The translations under genes and the position numbers were made by a program. 56,880 nt of DNA from Actinorugispora endophytica. Its GTDB lineage: Bacteria; Actinomycetota; Actinomycetes; Streptosporangiales; Streptosporangiaceae. Shown here piece after piece: positions 1-7,722 of the stretch. A model generated the notes under the pieces. It was given only the letters and a program-made list of their open reading frames with translations. It did not search any database and was not told the DNA's origin. Each line of letters begins with the position of its first letter. Within the stretch, counting starts at the first letter, position 1. The DNA is taken from NCBI RefSeq assembly GCF_004363075.1, contig NZ_SNYN01000030.1, positions 1 through 56,880 of the forward strand. Reading direction: 5' to 3'.

Positions 1-84
1 CGGGGGTGTCCGGGGGCCGGGGGTGTTTTTTGGGGGGGGGGGGTGGTCCGCCCGGGGGGGGGGGGGGGGCGGCCCCCCCCCCCC
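1..84. repeat. G/C homopolymer low-complexity edge
   Basis: Runs of 11 to 18 consecutive G followed by about 13 C. No coding signal is believable here. It abuts the end of a dispersed palindromic repeat, so it is most likely a contig end where strong secondary structure or a repeat collapse spoiled the assembly. Confidence 0.7.
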
Positions 85-86
85 AC

Positions 87-247
87 GACCGTCAACGGAC
101 CCCTCACGCGACGGACATGATGAGCGCGGCCCCGGCCCTCACCCGCCGTCGCCGTCCGCCGTGACCTCGCGATCCGCGTGGCGTGCGGCCGAAAGACCCC
201 CCGAAGCACCGGCACGCCGAACCACCCCCGCGCCGGAGCTTCCCTAG
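87..247 (+). mobile_element. Partial copy (R1) of a non-coding CTAG-bounded palindromic repeat (MITE-like)
   Basis: Bases 87-165 align in the same orientation with 46553-46630 (shared GTCAACG.., GCGCGGCC, CCGCCGTCGCCG). Bases 139-240 align as the reverse complement of about 46309-46430 (shared GCCGAAAGACC, CCCGAAGCACCGG, CACCCCCGCGCCGGAG). The right end reads CTCCCTAG-like (TTCCCTAG, 240-247), as in the copy ending at 36158. The left part is lost in the homopolymer edge. No ORF in it resembles a transposase. Confidence 0.65.
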
Positions 248-715
248 TCGTCGCGGGCGGCGGGGGCGCGGCCCCGCCGCCCGGAGCCGCGTTACCCGCC
301 CAGTGGTCGCCCTTCCGCGGGCACAGACCGGTTCGAACTGCTGGCAGAGGGTGATCCCCCGTTCACGTCGAAGAAGTGGGAACGATTCAACGGGGTGACC
401 AGCTGTTCATTCTCCAGTTGATCGCGGAGGGCCGGCGGGGAGCGGGGAGAACCCCGGAACCCTTATGCTGTAGGGGATCCGTACCGACTTGGGGCGGTTC
501 GGCCGAAGCTCGACGATTGATTGCCAGATGACGGGGTTTTTTGGAGCGGTTTGGTCGCCGCAGGTCCGGTTCGCGGAATAGGGTGATCCCGGGCGGCAAA
601 TCTCGTTATAGCGGCAATCGCTGAAATTGGGCCCTTCCGGGTATTGTGCGCCCCGTGACTGATACGTCATCTTGTGACACGGGGATGGACTCGCGTTACG
701 ACTGAAGGGTGCGTT
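248..715. other. Intergenic, no supported gene
   Basis: Open frames here have no Shine-Dalgarno support and no recognisable domain. The stretch 590-650 is less GC-rich than its surroundings and probably carries the promoter of the small secreted peptide gene that starts at 716. A TTGTGA / TTACGA pair (672-677 and 696-701, 18-bp spacer) is the best candidate but is weak. Confidence 0.5.
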
Positions 716-946
716 GTGTTCAAGAAGATCTGCGCCGCGGCCGCGATAACGGCCGTGGCTGTCCTCGGTACTGCCGGAGCGGCGTCGGCCGACACGGTCG
801 GCACCGAACTCAAGGGCGGCTGGAGCTGGTACATGGCCGACACGGTCACCGGCATCTCCGAAAGCCTCGCGGACCTGCTGGTGGACGACGGCGAAGGCGG
901 CGACGAGGTCAAGACCCTCAGCGGCCCCGGCTGGAGCTGGTGGTAG
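716..946 (+). CDS. Small secreted peptide with two GWSW motifs
   Basis: 76 residues from a GTG at 716, chosen because GAAGGG (704-709) lies 6 nt upstream and the translation then begins directly with a signal peptide. Residues 1-25 form a classic Sec signal: FKKIC basic start, Ala/Val-rich core, AASA cleavage site. The predicted mature peptide is 51 residues, acidic in the middle (DDGEGGDE). It carries GGWSW near its N-terminus (about mature residue 10) and GPGWSWW as its extreme C-terminus. There are no cysteines after cleavage. I do not recognise the family; it is not a chaplin. A strong hairpin follows at 971-998. It could be a surface or aggregating peptide, or a secreted signal; both are guesses. 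Confidence 0.7.
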   Translation: MFKKICAAAAITAVAVLGTAGAASADTVGTELKGGWSWYMADTVTGISESLADLLVDDGEGGDEVKTLSGPGWSWW

Positions 947-970
947 AAGCCCGGCACGCCCTCGCGGCCC

Positions 971-998
971 GGTGCCCGGTCCGCGCGGACCGGGCACC
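971..998 (+). terminator. Perfect 28-nt palindrome, probable terminator
   Basis: GGTGCCCGGTCCGC followed at once by its exact reverse complement, 25 nt after the stop of the small secreted peptide gene. There is no U-tract, as is usual for actinobacterial terminators. Confidence 0.6.
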
Positions 999-1004
999 GA
1001 TCCC

Positions 1005-1075
1005 TCCTTGTTGGCCCTGACGTTAGCGGGGTCAGAACGCGGACGCGGCCCCGCTAACGCCAAGACCAACAAGGA
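1005..1075. repeat. Long imperfect inverted repeat, 29-bp arms
   Basis: Arms 1005-1033 and 1047-1075 match at 25 of 29 positions (shared TCCTTGTTGG and CGTTAGCGGGG). The 13-nt centre is GAACGCGGACGC-like. It sits between the small peptide gene and the membrane protein gene. It resembles in design, though not in sequence, the 13832-13899 palindrome. Confidence 0.75.
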
Positions 1076-1267
1076 CCCCCCGAGGGGGACGCCGTGCGCG
1101 TTCCCCCGGACCCGGCGCGCCGCGCAGGATTGGCGGACGCGACTTCGGGTCATGTTCATAGGCGACGACGCGGCGCGAGCGGCACGCGGACGACAGGAGG
1201 CGGGACCCGTGCGGTCCCGCCTCCGCTCCGGTTCCGCCCGGCGCGGCCGGTGAACGGGAGGACCGAC

Positions 1268-1807
1268 GTGACCGACAGGCCCGACCACAGGCCCGAGGAG
1301 CAGCAGGACGAAGGCGGGTACTACTTCGCCGAGGAGCCCCAGGGCCGCCTGGCGGACCCGGACGGCGAGGAGGCCTCGGAGACCCCGCGGGAACCGGACG
1401 AGCTCCAGGAGCCCGATCCGGAACTACGGGAGAACTTCAGGCGGACCACCCCCGCGCGACTGAAGACCATCCGCCCCGAACGGCCCAAGGGGAACTGGGG
1501 CCTGGTGGTCTGGACCGCGCTGTACGTGATGATCTCGGCCAGCGCCGCGGCCTCCCTTCCGGTCGGCGCGCGCATGGCCGGGCACGTGCTGTTCTGGCTC
1601 GCCCTCGGAGCCGGGACACTGGTGACGATCCAACGGGAGCGCGCCAACGACTGGGAGCCCGCGCCCCGCTGGCCGTGGGCCGTCGCGCTCATCACCGGGA
1701 CCCTCGCCGTCGAACTGCTCGTGGCGACGGTGAGCCCTCTCCTGATCGTCGCGGGCTCGGCGGCCGTCATGTCCGTCGGCCTGGTGATCCTGCTCATGCT
1801 CGGCTGA
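1268..1807 (+). CDS. Membrane protein of unknown function with acidic N-terminus
   Basis: 179 residues from GTG 1268, with GGGAGG (1256-1261) 6 nt upstream; the open frame extends further upstream but without RBS support. Residues 1-65 are highly acidic and presumably disordered and cytosolic (DEGGYYFAEEP, EEASETPREPDELQEPDPE). A basic patch follows (ARLKTIRPERPKGN), then about four hydrophobic helices to the C-terminus (roughly residues 78-100, 104-122, 137-153, 156-177). I do not recognise a named family. The gene converges on tatB. Confidence 0.75.
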   Translation: MTDRPDHRPEEQQDEGGYYFAEEPQGRLADPDGEEASETPREPDELQEPDPELRENFRRTTPARLKTIRPERPKGNWGLVVWTALYVMISASAAASLPVGARMAGHVLFWLALGAGTLVTIQRERANDWEPAPRWPWAVALITGTLAVELLVATVSPLLIVAGSAAVMSVGLVILLMLG

Positions 1808-1831
1808 CCAACGGGAGGAGCGGACGCGGGG

Positions 1832-2155
1832 CTAGGTGGCCTCGGGGTCGAAGGGGGGGCGGCGGCCGTTGAGGCGGGCGGAGACGCTCAGCGGGGTCCG
1901 CTCGTCCTCGTCGTCGGACTCGTCCCAGAAGTGCTTCTGCACGAACCGCTTGGGGTTGAGGTCCTGGACGTCGAAGTCCTTGTACTCGGGGCCCAGGCCG
2001 TCGCGGATGTCGTTCTTGGCGCTGTCGGCGAGCCGGCGCAGCTGCCGCAGCGCCCGCCCCGCCTGCGCGGCGGCCTTGGGAAGCTGGTCCGGGCCGAAGA
2101 CCAGGAGCGCGAGGAGCCCCAGAACGAGGAACTCACCCGCCCCGATGTTGAACAT
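1832..2155 (-). CDS. tatB: Sec-independent (twin-arginine) translocase subunit TatB
   Basis: 107 residues, ATG at 2155 with GGAGGA just upstream. The N-terminus MFNIGAGEFLVLGLLALLVFG is the single TatA/B membrane helix. A Gly-Pro hinge follows (FGPDQLPKAAAQAG), then an amphipathic helix with RALRQLRRLADSAKNDIRD. The glutamate at position 8 in the helix is the TatB-type polar residue. The C-terminal tail is charged. TatB works with TatC as the receptor for folded proteins carrying RR signal peptides. No tatA or tatC lies in this window; a stand-alone tatB is common in actinomycetes. Confidence 0.9.
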   Translation of the reverse strand: MFNIGAGEFLVLGLLALLVFGPDQLPKAAAQAGRALRQLRRLADSAKNDIRDGLGPEYKDFDVQDLNPKRFVQKHFWDESDDEDERTPLSVSARLNGRRPPFDPEAT

Positions 2156-2197
2156 GCGTTCTCCTCCAGCGACCCGACGATCCAGTCACTCAGCAGG

Positions 2198-3007
2198 TTA
2201 ACCGGTTCCGCCCGGCGCCCCCGCCGGTCCCCCGCGCCACCGCTCGGGGGCGGACCCCGCCGCGACCGCGCCGGTGTCCCCGCGCCCCAGCACCAGCCTG
2301 GCCACCAGCAGCACGCAGGCGCCCAGCAGCCAGCCGCCGAGCGTCTCGCTGGCCCAGTGGTAGTCCAGCAGGGTCATCATCGCGCCCACGGCGGCCACGG
2401 GCAAGAGGGCGGCCCACAGCGCCGCCCGCAGCCGGCGCGGGTCCGGGCGAAGCCCGTTGGCGCCGAACAGCAGCCACGCCACCAGCGGATAGGTGAGAGC
2501 GGCGTTCGCCGAGTGCCCCGACGGGAAGGAGACGTATCCCTCGAACGCTGCGGCGCCCGGGACGACGGCGGCGGCCGTCCAGTCCAGGACGTTGGCCAGG
2601 CCCGGTGTGACGACGTCCACCCCGACCACCGGAGGGGTGCGCCCGGTGGCCACCTTCAGCAGCGTGCCCACGACCGCGAGCGAGCCCAGCCCCGCCAGCA
2701 CCGCCAGAAGCGGCCGCGCGTCGCGCCTGAGCAGCGTCACCCAGAGGCCCAGGGCCACCAGGGGCGGAACCGTCACCAGGCGCTGGCCCATTCTGGCCAC
2801 GGCCACCGCCGCCCACAGCAGGGGGCCGTCGGGTTGGCGCGGGTCGACGAACGCGTGGACCGGCCAGTCGGGCGCGGTCAGCGGCCCCTTGACCAGTACC
2901 TGCCAGGTCACGGCGGCCAGCGCCGCGCACACCGCGGCCAGCCAGGTCGCGAACGGCCGGAGCCGGGCGGCGGACGAGTCGCGGGAGGCGGTCCGGTACT
3001 GCGTCAC
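2198..3007 (-). CDS. PAP2-family membrane phosphatase
   Basis: 269 residues, GTG start at 3007, about six membrane segments. The phosphatase signature is present in three parts: KVATGRTPP (K-x6-RP motif), PSGHS, and a third motif around DYHWASETLGG, where the usual SR-x5-H-x3-D is altered so that H and E are kept. The substrate is likely a lipid diphosphate such as undecaprenyl-PP or phosphatidate, but this cannot be told from sequence. It lies behind a TAAGCT -10-like box near 3045. A second, unrelated PAP2 gene is at 50325-51068. Confidence 0.88.
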   Translation of the reverse strand: MTQYRTASRDSSAARLRPFATWLAAVCAALAAVTWQVLVKGPLTAPDWPVHAFVDPRQPDGPLLWAAVAVARMGQRLVTVPPLVALGLWVTLLRRDARPLLAVLAGLGSLAVVGTLLKVATGRTPPVVGVDVVTPGLANVLDWTAAAVVPGAAAFEGYVSFPSGHSANAALTYPLVAWLLFGANGLRPDPRRLRAALWAALLPVAAVGAMMTLLDYHWASETLGGWLLGACVLLVARLVLGRGDTGAVAAGSAPERWRGGPAGAPGGTG

Positions 3008-3151
3008 TGTCCGCCCTTTCCACGGATCGGCTCGACGCCCCTCAGCTTAGGGATCCGATGGCGGGAGGGGAGCCCGGGGCACGCCCGGAGAGGCCGCGCC
3101 GGCGCACGTTAGGGTGTCCGGGGGACGCGGGCGGGTTGCGGGAGGAGTCGG

Positions 3152-4063
3152 GTGGCGAGCCAGAGCCTACGTGGACGTGTGGCCGGGTTCGTCGAGTCGC
3201 GGTGGTTCCAGAACACCGTCATCGCCGTGATCGTGCTCAACGGGATCACGCTGGGCCTGGAGACCTACGAGGGCCGGTTCTCGTTCCTGCACGAGCGCTT
3301 CCTGCTCATCGAGAGCCTCTTCGTGGGCTTCTTCGCCATGGAGCTGGCGCTCAAGATGTTCGCGCGCGGCTGGTCCTTCTTCAGGGACGGCTGGAACTGG
3401 TTCGACCTGTTCGTGGTGGGGGTCGCCCTGATCCCGCTGACCGGGAGCTTCTCGGTGCTGCGGCTGATGCGGGTCCTGCGCCTGCTCCGGCTGATCAGCG
3501 TCATTCCCAACATGCGGGAGATCGTCAACGCGCTGTTCCGCTCCGTGCCGGGCCTGGGCACCGTCATAGGGCTGCTGTTCGTGGTCATGTACACCGCCGC
3601 GGTCATGGGGGAGAAGTTGTTCGGGCGGATCTCCCCCGACTACTTCGGGAACCTCGGCACCACGCTGTACACCCTGTTCATGCTCCTGACCACGGAGAAC
3701 TGGCCGGACATCTCCGACTCGGTGATCGAGGACGCCCCCTACGCCTGGATCTTCTTCGTCGTCTTCATCGTGATCAGCGCCTTCATCGTGCTCAACCTCA
3801 TCATCGGCGTGATCGTGACCTCGATGGAGGAGGAGGTCAACGCCGAGCGCTGGGAAGAGGACCAGGAGGTGGAGCTGGAGCAGCACCAGGCGGTCATGCT
3901 GCGGCTGGAGCAGCTCAGCAGCCAGGTCGCCGCCCTGTCCGAGCAGGTCGGGGTGCTCGGCGGCAGTCCCGGCGAGAAGACGCGCGACGCGGCGGGGCCG
4001 GACACGAAAAAGCCCTCCGCTCGGAAGGAGCGAAGGGCCGAGAAACGAAACAGGCGACGTTAG
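3152..4063 (+). CDS. Single-domain voltage-gated cation channel (NaChBac/Cav-like)
   Basis: 303 residues, GTG 3152 with GGGAGGA (3140-3146). Six-helix ion-channel architecture: S1-S3 roughly residues 18-96; S4 with arginines every third residue (R104, R107, R110, R113); S5; pore loop with filter T180-T-E-N-W-P-D186; S6 around residues 197-225 ending in NLIIGVIV. A long acidic neck and heptad-like coiled coil follow (LEQHQAVMLRLEQLSSQVAAL), typical of tetrameric bacterial Nav channels. The tail is basic. NaChBac has LESWAS in the filter; here Asn replaces Ser and an Asp follows Pro, so ion preference is uncertain. Confidence 0.92.
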   Translation: MASQSLRGRVAGFVESRWFQNTVIAVIVLNGITLGLETYEGRFSFLHERFLLIESLFVGFFAMELALKMFARGWSFFRDGWNWFDLFVVGVALIPLTGSFSVLRLMRVLRLLRLISVIPNMREIVNALFRSVPGLGTVIGLLFVVMYTAAVMGEKLFGRISPDYFGNLGTTLYTLFMLLTTENWPDISDSVIEDAPYAWIFFVVFIVISAFIVLNLIIGVIVTSMEEEVNAERWEEDQEVELEQHQAVMLRLEQLSSQVAALSEQVGVLGGSPGEKTRDAAGPDTKKPSARKERRAEKRNRRR

Positions 4064-4073
4064 TCCCGGTGCG

Positions 4074-4277
4074 TCAGAGCGCCCGGACCTCGGAGGCCTG
4101 GGGGCCCTTGGGCCCCTGCGTGATCTCGAACTCGACCGCCTGGTTCTCTTCCAGGTTCCGGAAGCCGGCACCCGCGATCGCCGAGTAGTGAACGAACACG
4201 TCGGGGCCGCCGCCGTCAACGGCGATGAACCCGAAACCCTTCTCAGAGTTGAACCACTTCACGGTGCCCTGAGCCAT
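4074..4277 (-). CDS. Cold-shock protein (CspA family)
   Basis: 67 residues, the usual family length. RNP1 KGFGFI and RNP2 VFVHYSAI are intact, as is the N-terminal [10 protein letters not shown]. The ATG at 4277 has AAGGGAG 6-7 nt upstream. It is a single OB-fold RNA/ssDNA chaperone. It converges on the ion-channel gene with only 10 nt between stops. The upstream region (4278-4500) is long and moderately AT-richer than the genes, compatible with a structured 5' UTR as known for csp mRNAs. Confidence 0.95.
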   Translation of the reverse strand: MAQGTVKWFNSEKGFGFIAVDGGGPDVFVHYSAIAGAGFRNLEENQAVEFEITQGPKGPQASEVRAL

Positions 4278-4574
4278 CTGCTCTCCCTTTGGGGACTACA
4301 ACGAGACCGCACCCTGCTGGTCTCGGGTTGCTGAGCGCCCGTCCCCGGGAGTCGAACTACCGAAACGACCAGCGCCCACGTGAAGTTCCGCGAGGCGCCT
4401 TGGGCATCCATGGAAACTACAACCGCAACCAGTGCCTGAGACTACCAGCAGGCTCCCCGGATTGTAGAGAGTTTCCGGGCAGGAAAATCCGGCATGGAAG
4501 TCCTGATATGTCGGGTGGTGTTCACGGTATTCGCCCAGGCCGAATGGGGTGGTAAAGGGCGGGTAAGCGTATGG
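4278..4574 (-). other. Intergenic: cold-shock gene 5' region and 3' end of PMT gene
   Basis: About 300 nt. Two related blocks, GGGGACTACAACGAGACC (4291-4308) and GGAAACTACAACCGCAACC (4411-4429), lie upstream of the cold-shock gene. They may belong to its leader. No ORF is supported. Confidence 0.4.
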
Positions 4575-6401
4575 TCACCCGGGACCGCCGTTGCCGTAGA
4601 TCCAGGTCGAGAACCACATTCGATCCGCCCATTCCTCGTACGGAATGACCTCCGCGCTCAGCACCGGATACAGGTAAGCGAAGTTGGCGATGACCAGCAG
4701 CAGAACGACTCCGTAGACCACCCCGCCGATGATTCGGGACCGCAGTGAGAAATCCCGGTGGTCCACGTCGGGGCCCATCAGCAAACCCAGCGTCAGCACG
4801 AGCGCCAGCACCAGGAACGGCAGCATCGGCAGCGCGTAGAAGGCGAACATGGTGCGGTCGGGGTAGGCGAACCACGGAAGCCATCCGGCGGCCACGCCCA
4901 GCAGCACCGCGCCCGCGCGCCAGTCCCGGTAGGTCACCCACCAGCCCAGCAGCACCAGGCAGGCCGGGATGGACAACCACCACACGGCCGGGGTGCCGAG
5001 GCTCAGGATCGCGCTGGAGCAGGACGAGGCCCCGCACTCCGTCGTGTCCCCGTCGTAGTAGAAGGCCACCGGCGTGCGCATGACGATCCACTCCCACGGC
5101 CGCGAGGCGTAGTCGTGGTCGGCGGACAGCCCGCTGTGGAAGTTCCATATCTGCCAGTGGTACTCCCACAGGCTCCGCAGCGCGTCCACGACAGGGCGCA
5201 ACGGCGAGGGAAGCGCCGCGGTGAGGGCGGTGGGGTTCTCCAGGCTCCAGTCCCGGCCCCACCCGTTGGGGCCGAGCAGCCAGCCGCTCCACGTCGCCAG
5301 GTAGAACACGGCTCCAACGCCGACGGTCTGGAAGAACGCGGGGACCGCGTCGACGACCAGCCAGCGCGGGCCCGCCCGACGCTGCCCGACGCTGCGCCGG
5401 GCCCCGTAGTCCCAGGCCACGGTGAGCAGCCCGAACGCGGCGACGAAGAACAGCGCCGACCACTTGGTGCCGCACGCCAGCCCCAGGCACACGCCCGCGG
5501 CGATCCGCCACCAGCGCACCCCCAGCCAGCGGACCGCGATCCGGTCGGCCGAGCGCGCGGTGTCCAGGCGGTCGGCGGCGGCCGCGGCCAGCCGCGCCGT
5601 CACCCGGGCCCAGGGCTTGGGGGAGGGCTCGTAGGGACCGTCCCCGCCGTAGGCGGGGTCCGCGCCGCGGGCCAGCCGCGCCGACACGCCGGAGAGCGTC
5701 TCCCACCAGGCCACGGCCACCCCGTTCACCGTGCCGAGCCCGGCCTCGGTGGCCGCGGCCAGCCGCGCCCTGGTCCGGTCGCGGTCGATCACCAGGCAGC
5801 CGAACCCGGCCAGGATCAGGAAGGTCAGGAAGATGTCCACCATGGCGATGCGGCTCATGGTGAAGTGCAGGCCGTCCAGCGCCATGATCAGCCCGGCGGA
5901 GGCGCCCAGCAGTACGGATCGGGTCATCCGCAGCGCGATGCGGACCAGCAGCAGCACCGACAGCGTGCCGAACAGAGCCGCCGCCAGCCGCCAGCCCGTC
6001 GGCGTCATGACCTCGCCGAACGGCAGCAGCCCCCACGCGCTGTCGCCCGCGGCGATCAGCCACTTGCCCAGCGGCGGGTGCACGACGAAGTCGCCGCCTC
6101 CGGTGAAGATCTCGTGCAGGCCCTGGGCCAGCAGCGCGTCGGCGTTCTCCAGCGTCTCGTGCTCGGCGCCGTACTCGCGCAGCCCGAAGGCGTCCTTGGC
6201 GTAGTAGGTCTCGTCGAAGTAGACCTGGGCCGGGTCGCCGAGCCGGATGAAGCGCAGCGCGCCGGCGAACGCCGCCACGACCAGCGCGGCCACCCATCCC
6301 ACCCACGCGGGGGCGGGCATCGCCGGAACCAGCCGGGAACGCAGCGACGGTCTGTTCGAGGGAGCGGGGGGAACCTCGTCGGGGAGGACTGTGGTGGTCA
6401 T
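4575..6401 (-). CDS. Polyprenyl-phosphate-mannose--protein mannosyltransferase (PMT, GT39)
   Basis: 608 residues, ATG at 6401. The N-terminal cytosolic tail precedes TM1 (about residues 34-50). The first external loop carries the GT39 Asp-Glu pair in YFDETYYAKDAFG, followed by FVVHPPLGKWLIA and the PMT-typical MDGLHFTMSRIAMVDIFLTF. About eleven hydrophobic helices run to the C-terminus. Bacterial PMTs use polyprenyl-phospho-mannose to O-mannosylate secreted proteins as they leave the Sec channel. It is divergent from rsmI, a neighbour pair conserved in many actinobacteria. An insertion of about 60 residues around position 215-270 (GADPAYGGDGPYEPSPKPW) is a cytosolic loop rich in charged residues. 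Confidence 0.93.
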   Translation of the reverse strand: MTTTVLPDEVPPAPSNRPSLRSRLVPAMPAPAWVGWVAALVVAAFAGALRFIRLGDPAQVYFDETYYAKDAFGLREYGAEHETLENADALLAQGLHEIFTGGGDFVVHPPLGKWLIAAGDSAWGLLPFGEVMTPTGWRLAAALFGTLSVLLLVRIALRMTRSVLLGASAGLIMALDGLHFTMSRIAMVDIFLTFLILAGFGCLVIDRDRTRARLAAATEAGLGTVNGVAVAWWETLSGVSARLARGADPAYGGDGPYEPSPKPWARVTARLAAAAADRLDTARSADRIAVRWLGVRWWRIAAGVCLGLACGTKWSALFFVAAFGLLTVAWDYGARRSVGQRRAGPRWLVVDAVPAFFQTVGVGAVFYLATWSGWLLGPNGWGRDWSLENPTALTAALPSPLRPVVDALRSLWEYHWQIWNFHSGLSADHDYASRPWEWIVMRTPVAFYYDGDTTECGASSCSSAILSLGTPAVWWLSIPACLVLLGWWVTYRDWRAGAVLLGVAAGWLPWFAYPDRTMFAFYALPMLPFLVLALVLTLGLLMGPDVDHRDFSLRSRIIGGVVYGVVLLLVIANFAYLYPVLSAEVIPYEEWADRMWFSTWIYGNGGPG

Positions 6402-6828
6402 GCGCTTGGTGGCGACTACGTCCCTGGAGCGCGTCGGTGCGCCAGGGAGACGCCGACTCCTTTCCGTTGGCCCGGCCCGGGGCGCCGCCCGCGGACCGCC
6501 GGGTTCCGCACTCCGCCCGGGGCCGGGCGGACGGAACCGGAGAACGCCTGATGGACTGGGTTGAGAACCCGCACGGACGGCCGTCGGGCTCGCGGCCGCG
6601 CCGGATCGCGCAGTGTCTGGGCGCCGCGCCGGAAAGTCACGGAGAGGGGAAAGCCGGGTTCCCGGTCCGCTCGTCGGGGCGGCAGCGCCACCGCGGCCAT
6701 ACTAGAGCGAAAAAGGGTGGGAGGCGGGGACCGGGAGTGACCGAATCATCGGAATCCCGACCGGATCCGCGCGGAGAAAGCATCTGAACCACCGTCCCCA
6801 CAGGGACGGAACGTACGGAGGAGACCAG
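6402..6828. other. Divergent promoter region between PMT and rsmI genes
   Basis: 427 nt without a supported gene; it must hold both outward promoters. A CATACTAG box around 6698-6705 is the least GC-rich spot and the best -10 candidate for rsmI, giving a leader of about 115 nt. I see no operator-like repeat. Confidence 0.4.
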
Positions 6829-7686
6829 GTGGCCGACCAGGAGAACGGGACGGGGCCGGGGACGCTGGTCCTGGCGGGCCTGCCGATCGGGCACCGCGAC
6901 GACACCCCGCCCCGGCTGCGGGCGGCGCTGGAGGGAACCGGCATCATCGCGGCCGAGGACACCCGGCGGCTGCGCCAGTTCGCGGCCAGGCTGGGCATCC
7001 GGCTCGGCGGGGAGGCCGGGGCCCGGATCGTGTCCTACTACGACGCCAACGAGCGCCGCCGCGCCGAGGAGCTGCTGGCCGACCTGCTGGCCGGGCACGA
7101 CGTGCTCGTGGTCACCGACGCGGGCATGCCCGGAGTCTCGGACCCCGGATACCGCCTGGTCACCGCGTGCGTGGCGGCCGACGTGCCGATCACCGCGATC
7201 CCCGGGCCGTCGGCGGTCACCACCGCCCTGGTGCTGTCGGGCCTGCCCACCGACCGCTTCTGCTTCGAGGGCTTCCCGCCCCGGAAGGGCCTGGCGGCGC
7301 ACTTCGCCGGACTCGCGGACGAGCGCCGCACCATGGTCTTCTTCGAGTCCCCGCACCGGGTGGCCGCCACGCTCGCCGCGATGGCCGAGGCGTTCGGCCC
7401 GGACCGCCGGGGCGCGGTGTGCCGCGAGCTCACCAAGACGTACGAGGAGATCCGCCGCGGCGGCCTGGCCGAACTCGCCGAGTGGGCGGGCGGCCAGGTG
7501 CGCGGGGAGATCACGCTGGTGGTGGAGGGCGCCGGGGAGCCGGTGGTCAGCCGCGACCCCGAGGACCTGGCCGAGGCCGTCGCCGCGCGCGAGGAGTCGG
7601 GGGTACCGCGCAGGCAGGCCATCCAGGAGGTGGCCAGGGAGCGCGGCCTGCCCAAGCGCGAGGTCTACGACGCGGTGCACAAGTAG
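6829..7686 (+). CDS. rsmI: 16S rRNA (cytidine(1402)-2'-O)-methyltransferase RsmI
   Basis: 285 residues, the family length. GTG 6829 has GGAGGAGA (6818-6825) 3-8 nt upstream. The tetrapyrrole-methylase fold is seen in GLPIGHRDD (SAM loop region), AAEDTRR, VVTDAGMPGVSDPGYRLV, AIPGPSAVTTALVLSGLPTDRF, and the RsmI-specific FFESPHRV and CRELTKTYEE blocks. It methylates the ribose of C1402 in the ribosomal P site. The C-terminus (REVYDAVHK) is complete. Confidence 0.95.
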   Translation: MADQENGTGPGTLVLAGLPIGHRDDTPPRLRAALEGTGIIAAEDTRRLRQFAARLGIRLGGEAGARIVSYYDANERRRAEELLADLLAGHDVLVVTDAGMPGVSDPGYRLVTACVAADVPITAIPGPSAVTTALVLSGLPTDRFCFEGFPPRKGLAAHFAGLADERRTMVFFESPHRVAATLAAMAEAFGPDRRGAVCRELTKTYEEIRRGGLAELAEWAGGQVRGEITLVVEGAGEPVVSRDPEDLAEAVAAREESGVPRRQAIQEVARERGLPKREVYDAVHK

Positions 7687-7722
7687 GGAGCGCCCGGCCG
7701 ACTCGGCGAGCGCCTCCAGTCC

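Noticed and set aside
23-398. Short open frames in the G/C homopolymer and repeat edge
   Set aside because: They encode poly-Gly/Pro/Arg generated by homopolymers and by the non-coding repeat.
407-1288. Open frame of 293 codons on the minus strand covering the small secreted peptide gene
   Set aside because: Pro/Arg-rich with no domain. It passes through two palindromes, and the plus-strand peptide has a signal sequence and ribosome site.
4278-4500. Riboswitch upstream of the cold-shock gene
   Set aside because: I see repeated ACTACAAC blocks but no known riboswitch core. A csp-type structured leader is more likely.
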